The notes below the pieces were generated by a model. The model made no database searches and was not told where the DNA came from. It saw only the letters and a program-made list of their open reading frames with translations. 64,000 nt of DNA from Helichrysum umbraculigerum (Eukaryota > Streptophyta > Magnoliopsida > Asterales > Asteraceae). Both the position numbers and the translations under genes were made by a program. Shown here in pieces: positions 12,092-23,226 of this stretch; position 1 is the stretch's first letter, and every line of letters starts with the position of its first letter. Location: contig CATIUR010000006.1 in assembly GCA_949592205.1 (NCBI GenBank), positions 67,514,001 to 67,578,000 on the forward strand. The letters are read 5' to 3'.

Positions 12092-13474
12092 CTAGCCAGA
12101 GCCCGCTTTTTATTTTATGTTTAACTTTCACGGGTTGTGATTGTAACAAAACAATTATTTGGGGTGAGGTTGACCTGGTATGGTCAACCATGGTTGTTTT
12201 TTTGAATGTGGTTCATGTTGGCCACATGACAGTTTAAGTTTCCTGCAATTTACTTTTGAACTTTAATCTTTGGATTGTAGAATCCTTAGATCCTTCGCCA
12301 TAAATAATATTAGGATTTTATCTATAATTTGTGTCTCCAAGATACTGAGGAGATTGCCTCAGTATATATGTTTGCTTGATAGTTGCTTAGAAACAGGATC
12401 CTGAGGAGATTCCCTCAGGATACATCCAGAATGTTGAGAGGATTCTCTCAACATACATTCAGCATCATAGTCTTCAAGGATCCTTAATTGGATCTGAATT
12501 AATCTTGAGTTTAGGATCCTTAGATTCAAGGATCCTTAGCTAGATTTGATGTAAACTCAAGTTTAGGATCCTGAGATTCCAGGATCCTACAACATGTTGT
12601 AGATAACGATAACTCCAAAGAGTACTTCCTGTTACATGAAAATGTTTTTAATTTGTCAAACAATTGTGAAAACAATTTATTTTCGAAAAACTGTTGTAAT
12701 CTTAAAAAAGATTTCGTGATCCTTCGATCAAAATCATTTTGATAATCAAGAAAAACATTAGAGCTAATAAAGTCATTTATTAGACTTAACCAATGAAAAC
12801 TTTGATAATGTGAAAACATTATAACCATTAGAAAGTTTGAGAAATCTATAAATGTGACATGTAAATGCCAAATCGTTGGGTAATGTGAAAACATTACAAA
12901 TCGTGCGTATTACGTAATGAGAAGTCATTACAAGCCTTATGTACTTGGGCTACGCCATTTGAGACATGAAAATGCCTAACCAATTGAGTAATGTGAAAAC
13001 ATTACAAACCTTAGAGTGACGTGAAAACGACACAAACCTTAGATCGATACGTATAGTGCACATCAGTATCGACATTCGTTAGCGCTTGATCTATAGGCCA
13101 ATGGAAATGAAGTTGTCGGGTACCAGAGGCATCACCGATTCCCTAACCGTGGCACTATAATCAAACATCGTGCACTCATGGCGAGGTGTCAAAACCCTTT
13201 TCGTAGAGAGGTGTTTATCCGTACGGAAACCTCTAAACCTTAGAGGATCGCTGGGATCCTTAACGGAGGAGAGGTGGCCAACCCCTAATCTTCATTCCAT
13301 GATCCTTAAATGCATGAACTACAGCAAATACAAAATCTTGGGTAAAGGTGGGTGTTAGTTTGCCTAACACCCCTCCGATGCTTAAGTCAGTACAATATTC
13401 AATGAGAATAATAATAATAATGAAAAACTTTCATGCATATACTAATATATAATCATAATACACACATACATATA
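12092..13474 (-). other. Element B spacer between antisense gene and pol
   Basis: Noncoding 3' region where pol and the antisense gene converge. It contains three strong hairpins (12342-12454), many AGGATCCT motifs, and a run of short repeats built on AATGTGAAAACATT-like units (12680-13040). The homologous part of A is 33297-34745. The ORFs here show no recognisable product. Confidence 0.75.
12342..12454. other. Cluster of three hairpins (element B)
   Basis: Hairpin 1 at 12342-12365 has stem ATACTGAGG / CCTCAGTAT. Hairpin 2 at 12398-12421 has stem ATCCTGAGG / CCTCAGGAT. Hairpin 3 at 12431-12454 has stem ATGTTGAGAG / CTCTCAACAT. All stems are perfect, with loops of 6, 6 and 4 bases (AGATTG, AGATTC, GATT). 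Being inverted repeats they can form in transcripts of either strand. The same set occurs in A at 34394-34503. Confidence 0.8.
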
Positions 13475-14571
13475 TGTTGTGGGTAGATTTTCACTAACCC
13501 TTGCAGGATCCTAATTAGCATCATATGCACGTCTTCCAGGTATGGAAGTCATTTACATTTTTTGTTCGTATATGAGGATAACGATGGCTTGTAAGTCTGT
13601 TTGCAGGATCACTAATATAGTTAAGGATCCTGGATATATTCTCGTTATTTATCTTGCAGGATCCTAGTCATGATATATTTGTCTAACATAATTGTGCAGG
13701 ATACTGAACGTGAAGGATCCTTAAGTGAGGATCCTAAGTATATTCTGGAGTATGCATAACTCAGGATCCTGGACCTGTATTAGTTCAGGATCATGGGTTG
13801 ATTAACGTGTTTATTTTTCTTAAGTGTTGACCAGGTCTTAGGAGAAACGCGTTAATGAGATATGCTCCGGATTATGTGAAGAGATTTTGATACAATTCTA
13901 TGAAGACGAAGTCTCATGCACGTGCGGAATAGAGTCAAAAGAGACGTTGGTGGTCTTCATCATTCCTCGGAGGATCCCTGATATTTCGGAATTATTGTTA
14001 TACGCTCTTAGTATTTAAACGAGGCTTGGGTGATCGATTAGAAAAACTTTTAATCACTACTCACACCTGCAAATCACATAAACACTCTGCTATTTCTTCA
14101 TTTTACGATCATTTCATCAACACTTAGCTAGATTCACACACAATCACTTAGCCGATCATCCTTGTGCTCTTACTTTGTAATTCATTACTTTTATTTTAAT
14201 AAGATTTACGAAGGCAAGGATCGTTTGATCCTTCCCAAGGTTTTGTGCCGGCGATCAACCTTGATCAAGGGCTTTCCTCGTATATCATCGTGTCGTTTTT
14301 GCTTATTTGTCATTAATTTTGCTTCAAATACGTTTTAATTACATTTTTGTCATCAAATTGCAATTATCCTTAATCTGCTCTTAAGTTTTGATATTAACTC
14401 GTTTGTTCAACAAGGATCCATGGACTCAATCAATCTTTTTAACACAAAATATTGACTTACTAATAGAGATAATCGTGTAAAGGCGTAATTATCTTGATAG
14501 TAATTTTTACACCTGACCTCACAAACTAATTTTGATCACTTAATTGCTTTTAGTAATTTTTGACCAAAACA
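13475..14571 (+). repeat. Element A 5' LTR
   Basis: Begins TGTTGTGGGTAG and ends GACCAAAACA. It carries at least eight GGATCC sites in 1.1 kb, several in the longer form AGGATCCT. The two LTRs are the same length, so they differ by substitutions only. Confidence 0.95.
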
Positions 14572-14574
14572 ATT

Positions 14575-14591
14575 TGGCGCCCACCGTGGGG
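14575..14591 (+). other. Element A primer-binding site
   Basis: TGGCGCCCACCGTGGGG begins three bases after the end of the 5' LTR, the normal place for a minus-strand primer site. The TGGCGCC start fits the 3' end of a plant tRNA such as tRNA-Asp, but the tRNA was not identified with certainty. Confidence 0.75.
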
Positions 14592-14666
14592 CCATTGGTG
14601 TTTTGCTTAATCAAACTTTTGTTAAGATCCTTGTTGAGTCATCTTTTCCAAAGATTTTTGTCAAAA

Positions 14667-16439
14667 ATGTCGAGCCAAGGACGATCTACATCATCCACCG
14701 TGCCATCATTATCATCTACTAGGACCACTCTTCCACCCGCTCCACCTCTCACATCATCTCAACAACAGCCGCAAAATGTCTATCAGAGGCTATCTTCGGC
14801 TAGATCCACTTCTTTGGGGCCTGGATTCTTTTCGGATCCAGACCCTGTTATGATTGCTAACCAGGATATCGTGTCTATGTTTACGCAGGTTAAGGAGCAG
14901 CTTCAACGAGTGGAGAGAAGCAACGAAATCATGAGAAAGGATGTGGAGGATATGAGGACTAGGAACAATGTTCCAGCTTCTCAAGCTACTACTCCTATCC
15001 GAAGCAGGATCCTTGATTTTGGCACTCCTCCATCCATGGAGCATCAAGGAGACTTTGTATCCATGCAAGGGAACGCTAGGATCCCAGATCCAATTTATGC
15101 TACAGGAGTTTCTACGTCAAGGGGTCAACAATCTAATCCAGAATCCTCATACAAGACTCCTGATAGTAGTAACATGTTCAATAATTTTACTTCTAATAAT
15201 ACTGTTGGGACTAACAATTTTCAGGATCCTGGAGTTAGCCCTATAATGGCAAGAGAAATACAGAAGTTGAAGGATATGATATCAAGCGTCCCCGGAGTTG
15301 TACAACCAATTCCAGAAGTTGCTCCAACAGCGCATAGGATCTCAAGATTTGCACCACCTATTTGTGATGCTGAGATCCCGAAGAGATTCCAAACACCCAA
15401 TATGAAGCTGTATGATGGGACAACGGATCCTGAGGAGCACATTGCACAATACAGGGAGAGGATGGAAATCATTCCAATTCCTTCTGACCTTAAGGAAGCA
15501 TGCTTATGCAAGGGCTTTGGCTCCACTCTTACAGGATCCGCACTAAAATGGCTATTGAACGTTCCTCCTTACTCTATTACTTCATTTGCTCATTTGGTTA
15601 ATTTATTTAATAATCAATTCTCCTGTAGTAGAACATTTGAAAAATTAACTACTGATTTATATAGAACTGTACAAAAAGCTAATGAGTCTCTTCGAGATTT
15701 TGTAGGGAGGTTCGGGAGAGAATCCTTGAACATACCTAATTTGGATATGCCTACTGCTGTGCAAGCCTTTAAGATGGGGATCAAAAGAGATTCCCCATTT
15801 TATGAGGATCTTATTATGAATCCTTGCAGGAACCTTGATGAAGTCAGAAATAGAGCTTTGAGGTTCATCAGATTGGAAGAGGACGCGATGATACAGAAGA
15901 GAGTGGATACTCAATCAGCATATGATAGACTCAACAGGAAATCAGACTCATCTTCATTTAGATCAAACAGGAACAAACCTTATTCCAGAAATGAGGATCG
16001 TCGCGTGAATGCTGTTGATGAAGATGACGAAGAATATCCTAAAATAACTGATTATAATTTTTCTGTGGATACAACAGATATATTGTGTGCCATGCAGGAT
16101 CTAGGGGACAAGGCAAGATGGCCGAAGAAGAATGATAAACCTTACGTGTGGAAGGATAAGTCTAAGTGGTGTGCTTACCATGAGGATTTCGGCCACACAA
16201 CTGAGAATTGCATAGCTCTCCGGAAAGAGATCAGCCATCTGCTCAACAAAGGATACTTGAAGGATCTGCTTGGAAAAAAAAAGGATCACGCGAAGGATAA
16301 TGACAGAGTTCAGGATCCTAAGCCTCAGGATAATCGCAGGATCCTTACCAGAGCAGGATCCCCACCTTCAGACGCCAAGGTAATCAATTTTATTTCTGGT
16401 GGTTCTGACATATGTGGTACTTCTTATTCCCGCAGCTAA
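14667..16439 (+). pseudogene. Element A gag
   Basis: Open for 590 codons. The ATG at 14667 is chosen because the upstream in-frame start at 14544 lies inside the LTR. A Ser/Thr/Pro-rich N-terminus is followed by the Tat/Athila gag core (about residues 220-430; RETRO_gag-like FAHLVNLFNNQF) and a zinc-binding-like CAYHEDFGHTTENC near residue 500. The frame ends early at TAA 16437-16439 because A has CCC where B has CC at 16429-16431. In B the same junction reads straight from gag into protease, so this is a one-base insertion in A. The product would be Gag without Pol. Confidence 0.85.
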
Positions 16440-17004
16440 GAGGCACGCAAGGGAGTCCAAGTCAGATAAACCATATAAACCTACAAGAACTTCCATGAAG
16501 AAAGATGAGAGGATAATAGCGTTTGATGAGGACGATTTAGAAGACGTTCAGGATCCTCATCATGATGGTTTGGTTACTACTCTTTATGTTGCCAATCATT
16601 TTGTGCGAAGGATCCTGATAGATGGAGGAAGCTCAGTCAACATCATCCGTCTAGAAACTTTGAAAAGAATGGGTATTCCAGAGTCAGAGATCACCTCGAG
16701 ATCCACTGTATTGGTAGGATTCAGTGGGGAAGCGAAGAACACAGTTGGTGATATCAAGTTGCCAATCTACATCGAATGAGTGAACTCCATTCAAAAGTTT
16801 TGCGTTATGGATTGTCTGTCAAGCTATAACATTATCCTAGGATGACCCTGGTTGCATGATCTGAAGGCAGTACCCTCAACATATCATCAATGCGTCAAAT
16901 TACCAACTCCATGGGGGGTGGTCAAGATCAGCAGTGACCAATAAGAAGCAAATGATTGCTATACAACATCGATGAAACCTGCTACCAAGCCTCCATCAGC
17001 ATAG
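16435..17004 (+). pseudogene. Element A protease region
   Basis: In the frame that continues gag after the one-base insertion, the aspartic protease motif LIDGGSS lies near 16618. The frame has TGA at 16777-16779 and further stops (about 16843, 16941) where B is open, so it is decayed. It ends at TAG 17002-17004, which is shared with B and followed by CAATTA. Confidence 0.85.
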
Positions 17005-17010
17005 CAATTA
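17002..17010 (+). promoter_or_regulatory. Possible leaky stop (TAG CAA TTA) between protease and RT, element A
   Basis: The in-frame amber codon TAG 17002-17004 is followed by CAATTA, an exact match to the CAR-YYA context of TMV-type readthrough. The frame stays open downstream for about 105 codons. Element B has the same nine bases at the same point. See the finding. Confidence 0.6.
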
Positions 17011-19681
17011 AAGAACAAGGCATGGGATATCCTGGATATGAAAGAGCAGGACGTTAAAGAAGTGCCGCTGAGCTTAAAGGATCCTGAAGAAAAGGTGCTT
17101 ATAGGATCAAGCATCCCAGAAAATCTTGAGCAGGATCTAGTGAAATTCTTGAATCAGAGAAGATCAACATTTGCCTGGAAACCAGAGGATATGACAGGTA
17201 TATCTAAGGATGTTATAACTCATAAACTTGGAATTGATAATAGTTTCAGGCCGGTCCAACAAAAGAGAAGAAAATTCGCACCGGAAAGGAATGCTATTAT
17301 CCAGGCAGACGTTGAAAGATGACTTGCTGCTGGCATGATAAGGGAAGTAAAGTTTCCAAGATGGTTGGCAAACGTGGTAGTGGTACAAAAGAAGAATGGG
17401 AAATGGAGAGTGTGTGTGGACTATACGGATCTCAACAAGGCCTGCCCGAAGGATCCTTTTCCGTTGCCTCATATAGATTCAATGGTGGATGCTACAGCTG
17501 GGCATGAGATCCTAACCTTTATGGATGCTTCATCAGGATTTCAACAAATTCAGATGGAACCTTCAGACCAGGAAGATACAACCTTCATAACCCCCACATG
17601 TATATATTGTTATATTGCCATGCCCTTTGGTCTTAAAAATGCAGGTGCAACGTATCAAAGGCTGGTCAATATGATGTTCAAAGACCAATTGGGAAGCACA
17701 ATGGAAGTATACATTGACGATATGGTAGTAAAGTCAAAGAAAGCTGAGGATCATCTTCAGGATCTCAAGGTGGCCTTTGACATCCTGGATCACTACAACA
17801 TGAAGCTTAATCCTGCAAAATGCCACTTTGGAGTGGGGGCAGGAAAGTTCTTGGGATATATGGTGACCAAGAGAGGAATAGAAGCTAGCCCAGAATAGAT
17901 CAAAGCTATTCTAAATCTGAAGTCTCCATCAAGCCCAAAGGATATACAAAGATTAACAGGAAGGATAGCAGCTCTGAACCGTTTTATTTCAAGATCCTCA
18001 GACAGGTGCAAGGAATTCGATGATATCCTAAAGAAGAATAAAAAGTTCGAATGGGGAGAAAAGCATGAAGCTACGTTTCAAGAGCTAAAGGATTACTTGT
18101 CAACAGCTCCTTTATTGATGAAGACTGAGAATGGGGAACCACTGTTTCTCTATTTATCAGTGTCACGAAGTGCTGTAAGTGCGGTACTCGTGAAGGATCA
18201 TGAAGGACAACAACATCGTATTTACTATGTAAGTAAAAGCCTATTAGATGCTGAAACCAGGTATTCTCATCTTGAAAAACTTATACTTGCATTAGTCATG
18301 GCATCAACTAAACTTAGGAATTATTTTGAGACACACCCCATACATGTGAGAACTAATTACCCTATTAAAAATGTTTTGAGAAAACCAAAAATGTCAGGAC
18401 GTTTAGCTAAATGGTCTGTAAAATTAAGTGCTTATAATCTGATCTATGAACCTAGAAACGCAATTAAATCTCAAGCCCTAGCAGATTTTATTGCTGACTT
18501 TACTAGTGATCTTCAAAATGAAGTAGATTTACAAGTGCAAGAACTAAACCAAATAAGTGAAAGATGGACATTATATACTGATGGTGCTTCTAACGTAAAA
18601 GGAACTGGATTAGGAATTGTATTAAAGTCACCGCAAGGTGATATCATGCCTCAAGCCATAAGATGTGAGTTTCAAGCTACAAATAATGAGGCAGAATATG
18701 AAGCATTAATTGCGGGATTACAATTAGCTAAGGATATTGGAATAAAATACTTGAACGTGTATGTTGACTCATTGCTAATTGCTAATCATTATAATGGATC
18801 TTATACTGTAAAAGTAGATAGATTAGTTGCGTATTTGGAGATTGTTAAGGATCTTGCAGGTACTTCGAGATCTTCGACATCCCACAGGTACCACGTGAGG
18901 ATGATACTGAAGCGGATGCTTTGGCAAATCTGGGGTCAAGCTTAAGGATCCCACCGGATGTCAAAATACCAATTATACATATTGCAGCGCCCGCCATCGC
19001 TGATAAGGATCACAACGAAGAGCAAGTCTGTGATGTTGAGGATCCTCAGTCTGGAGATAATTTGAATGCACCAGGTTCTGGGGGCAAGTCAGGATCATGG
19101 ATTCAACCAATCATGGAATATTTACAACACGATGTGATCCCTAAGGATGAAAACAATCCCAAAGCTTTCAGGTTAAAGGTATCTCGTTTTACTATTGAAA
19201 ATGGTATATTGTATAAAAAATCACTTGCAGGACCATTATTGCGATGCCTTGAGGATCCTGAAGCAAAAGCAGTTCTTAAGGATATACATGAAGGTGATTG
19301 TGGGAATCATTCTGGGGGCAGAGCGTTATTTTCAAAAGCTTTAAGGACGGGATACTTCTGGCCTACAATGAAGAAGGATTTCATGATTTTGCTCGCAAAT
19401 GTGATGCTTGTCAAAGACACGGGAACATTCATCATCAACCAGCAGAACCGATGCATCCAATTATCTCACCATGGCCGTTTATGAAATGGGGAATGGATAT
19501 TGTTGGAAAACTACCTGTTGCTCCAGGAGGAAAAGTATTTATGCTTGCAATGACGGATTATTTTTCAAAATGGATTGAAGCTGAAGCATTTGTTCAAGTA
19601 AAGGAAAAAGATGTTATCTCATTCATCAAAAGGAATATCCTCACAAGGTTTGGGATCCCGGCAGAAATAGTATGTGACAAT
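17005..19681 (+). pseudogene. Element A pol part 1: RT, RNase H, archaeal-type RNase H, start of integrase
   Basis: Order of motifs: RT with CVDYTDLNKACP (about 17410) and YIDD (about 17713); RNase H with the YVSKSLLDAETRYSHLEK segment (about 18225); a second RNase H with TDGAS, NNEAEYEAL and YVDSLL (about 18577-18780); then the integrase HHCC region (about 19290-19430), the first catalytic Asp (MDIVGKLP, about 19494) and the CDN motif of the second. Stops occur at 17320-17322 and 17896-17898, and a 2-base loss near 18860 relative to B shifts the frame; a further frameshift separates the segments near 19400. Cut at 19681 by element C. Confidence 0.9.
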
Positions 19682-20858
19682 TGTGACACTCCTCCAAATT
19701 AGGTATATAATTATACTTAATTACATGCATTTCTTACGGTAATTCCCTGCAATTGTTTTAAACTAAACTTTCGATGTGATGTGAGTCTAGCGAGCCCTAA
19801 ACAATAATACTAAAAGTATTACAAGATACGTAGTTATTTAGAAATTACGTACGAACGTATCGGAACGAAGCCGACAAATAAATGACAAAAGTTTCGTGAT
19901 ACAAAAATAATTAATAATATAATTATTAATTACGAGTATTTATATATCTATAACACATGGATATAAAGGTCTAATTTTACGTTTAACATAAAACGTATTA
20001 TAACACGAACAGAAACAATTCTAAAACGCGCATACGACGTCGAATCATAAAAATACAAATTTTCTCGTTCGTTTGGAAGAAGTTAGAACATTACTTCAAA
20101 ATATGAAATCCTAAATTTACTGAAAAATTGCGCTCAATTAACTGCGCGCAGTAAAATGTACAAAAATGTACAACTATTTAAAATAATGATAATCTCATTA
20201 TTCTGAAAACATATTACGAACCAGGAGAGCATCTACAAAATAAAAATATAAAATGTTAAATTTTATATTGCTATAATTATACCCGTACTCGAGATTGGTG
20301 GGACAAAAATCCCACCAACCTACAATAATGCATCAGACAGTTTGGTTTTTAAACCATACTCCCTCCCCATTTCTTCTGTGATCATCGACACCCACACATC
20401 ACCACCAATTTCTTGCTACTTTGTTCTTTTCATTTCTTTGATCTGGAGGAACTCAAACAAGATCAGTAACAGCAGCAGTAGATAGTAGAACAACAAAGCC
20501 AGGAACAAGATCATCTCCATCATCATTCCATCGCCATTATCATCATCTTTGTAAAAGTAAGAACTTAAAATCTTTGAGTTTTATGTTTACATTTCGTTAT
20601 ATACCTTGTTTAAACATCATAATCTAGCTATATAACATACAAAACTTGAGATTTGAAGCTTTGATCTTGAAATTGGTTTTTGAAACCAAACTTTGAATCC
20701 AAAAATCTAACCACGAAAACTTGTTAAAAACGTGATATTAAGTTGTTAAAATGTTGTACTATGATGATATAAACATTTGGTGTTGATGTATAAACGATTT
20801 GGAACCAAGAAAATCGGATTGTGTCTTGCCCTGCTCGAACAGGGCCTGGAACTGACAT

Positions 20859-21177
20859 GAATCCGACGGATTCATGTAGAATCCGGCGGATTCCCCTATG
20901 AAACTCGCACACCCCGTAAACGGTTTAAACATCTGTGAACGAGTAAAAGACACGATCGAATCCGGCGGATTCACCTGAATCCGGCGGATTCCCAAGCTTC
21001 TTATGAACGTTTTTAAAACACAAAAGAATCCGGCGGATTCAACTAAATCCGGCGGATTCAACTAAATCCGGCGGATTCACTTAATATTGACCCGACCCGG
21101 CTGTTTGACCCGAAGATCCGGCAACACCTTATCCACTAACGAGAATCCGGCGGATTCAAATAGAATCCGGCGGATTC
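20859..21177. repeat. Array of palindromic GAATCCGGCGGATTC in C 5' LTR
   Basis: Nine copies by eye, starting at 20859 (one variant, GAATCCGACGGATTC), 20879, 20958, 20977, 21026, 21045, 21064, 21143 and 21163; those at 21045 and 21064 begin AAATCC. Arms are GAATCCG and CGGATTC around one central base. The spacers are unrelated, so this is not a simple tandem repeat. The array recurs in the 3' LTR (about 30446-30764). Confidence 0.92.
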
Positions 21178-22371
21178 ACCTACTGGGCTGCAGATTGGGC
21201 CTAAGTCGCGAACTGGGCTGGGCTGGGCTTTGAACTGGGCTTCGTGTTTTGGGCCGAATGATTAATGGATTATACGTTAAATAAGTACATTATGGCTAAT
21301 GGGCCAACAAATCGGGCCGAGCCTAACAAACTACAAAACATACGACGTTATAAAATGAGACAAACTATGATTACGGACATTGGACTTATTTAATTCATAC
21401 GAACAAACGATATATGACATGTATACATACGACACTTAAGAATTATATATTCACCGATATATACATACATTGAGACTTGTGTTTTTGGAAACTTAAACGA
21501 CAAACTTTTATATATATCTATATATATATATATATGAACGAGACAACGGACAATAATATATATATGCGAGAACATATACATATGCAACTATATAAGTATA
21601 TATGTATATATGCTTACCCATTTTGGACGATTCGACAAACAAACATAACTTGGGAAAATATTATTTATTTTCAAACAACAATCATCAACGACATACACAA
21701 ACTTAAGAAATTGATAATTTCTTCAAACAAACGAATTATTAACGTAAGTAAAATATAGTACTTATAGTTAATACATTATTGTGTATAGGTTGACTACGTT
21801 TGGGCTACGCTATCTTATCTCGCTAGCATTCACATCCGAGCACCTACTGTGAGTTCACAAACCCCTTTTCACTGTTTTAATGCTTTTAAAACTCGGGGTG
21901 GAAAACATAGAAATCGTATGTATAACTGCATGCGATAACTGATTTAAATACTGCATGTATTTACTTGATTTATTTATGAAAGGGTATTTCATACGTGACT
22001 ATTTGTGGAAGGGTATTTCACACAACTATTTGAACTATGATTTATGAAATGTTTTCATACTATTTTGGGAATTTAGACAACGAATCTTGGTACAGATCTA
22101 GGCTGAACGATGTAGTGCATAAAAGACCTTATGGCTACAGACTATAACCATTAGCTAGGTGACTCTAGCCACTGAGTATACGGATAGTACTATCGCCGTG
22201 ACGACCCTCCTACGGATTTGGGAGCGTATACTTAAATGTCCTACTTGGCACAACAACAACAGATTGGGGTCGTGGTTTGGTTATAGGGTTAGATCGGGTT
22301 ACCTTACTTGACGGGTTTAGCTCACCTTTCAAGGGATCAACGTCTAAATATTCCCACGCACTAAACTATTG

Positions 22372-22606
22372 ATTAGGAAAGGATTTCCTACGTACACTGA
22401 TTGGGAAATGTTAATCTTTATTTAGGTTAACTTGTGTTTCCTACTGTTAACTAATTTAGGAAATGTTATTTGATTAATAACTTGTGTTTCCTATTACAAC
22501 TACAACTAATTTGGGAAATGTTATTTGTTTATAACTTGTGTTTCCTACTTGACAAACAACACTTATTTGGAAATGTTATTCTTAAATGATTAACTTGTGT
22601 TTCCTA
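22372..22606 (+). repeat. Tandem 45-65-bp repeats in C 5' LTR
   Basis: About five imperfect units, each running from GGAAATGTTA to AACTTGTGTTTCCTA. The ends GGAAA and TTTCC of each unit are complementary, so each could fold on itself. Repeated at about 31957-32191 in the 3' LTR. Confidence 0.75.
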
Positions 22607-23059
22607 CATAACAAATAAACTTGTGAATTCACTCAACAATTTTGTTGACGTTTTACTCTATGTTTTTCAGGGAATTAGCAGCGTAAGTAAGATCTGCATG
22701 CATATCAGGACGGACTACCCTGGACTTGTTAGGATGCCACTACTTTTGGGACACATGGATTTCCTCTGTATAACTGCAACTACTGCAGTCATACCTATGA
22801 AATCTACCTTTGATATTATGTATTTTATGGAATACTGATTTCAACTATTACTACTACTGTTACCACTTCTCAAGTGGTAATCTTTTGTAAAACTTTAACT
22901 AATGGCATCTTAATCTATTTCGTTCTGCGATAACCATATGCTCTGAGTATGTATGTATCTGTTGGTTGTGTTTTACTGCTCGCAGCCCCGCCACGTCACT
23001 AAGCTTCCGCAAACCACTCTATGTAATTGTAATTACCGTTTGGCGGGGTGTGACAGACT

Positions 23060-23072
23060 TGGTATCAGAGCC
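23060..23072 (+). other. Element C primer-binding site (initiator tRNA-Met)
   Basis: TGGTATCAGAGCC, the standard plant site complementary to the 3' end of initiator tRNA-Met, begins five bases after the LTR. Confidence 0.93.
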
Positions 23073-23226
23073 ATTGGTTATAGCGAACTAGAAGTCTTTA
23101 AGTGACTGAAAACCTTAGAGACCTAGACTATAGCCTTGGCTAGAACATTTGTGCATTCATGCATACATACCTTGCATACAACTAACATACGACTGACACG
23201 CCACACTCAATTTCTTTTGTCACAGT

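Larger units (their letters stand above)
9878..13474 (-). mobile_element. Element B, left part: Tat-lineage Ty3/gypsy 3' region
   Basis: B runs on the minus strand. This part holds, from its 3' end inward, the 3' LTR, a polypurine tract, the antisense gene and the spacer that follows pol. It is cut at 13474 by element A and resumes at 37684, where the sequence continues into B's pol. ATATA at 13470-13474 is repeated at 37684-37688 as A's target duplication. The family is the same as A, as shown by LTR, antisense gene, hairpins and pol. Confidence 0.93.
19682..23055 (+). repeat. Element C 5' LTR
   Basis: 3374 bp. It includes a TATA-like stretch near 19930-19955, a palindromic motif array (20859-21177), a TA microsatellite (about 21511-21535), short tandem repeats (22372-22606) and sequences like splice donors (GTAAGTAAG at 22683). 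The ends TGTGACA...TGTGACA are identical seven-base words. The ORFs inside show no family resemblance. Confidence 0.96.

Noticed and set aside
16380..16440. A 56-base intron-like stretch (GTAATC...CCGCAG) between gag and protease of element A
   Set aside because: In element B the same stretch has one C fewer and gag reads straight into protease in one frame. The apparent need for splicing or frameshifting comes from a one-base insertion in A.
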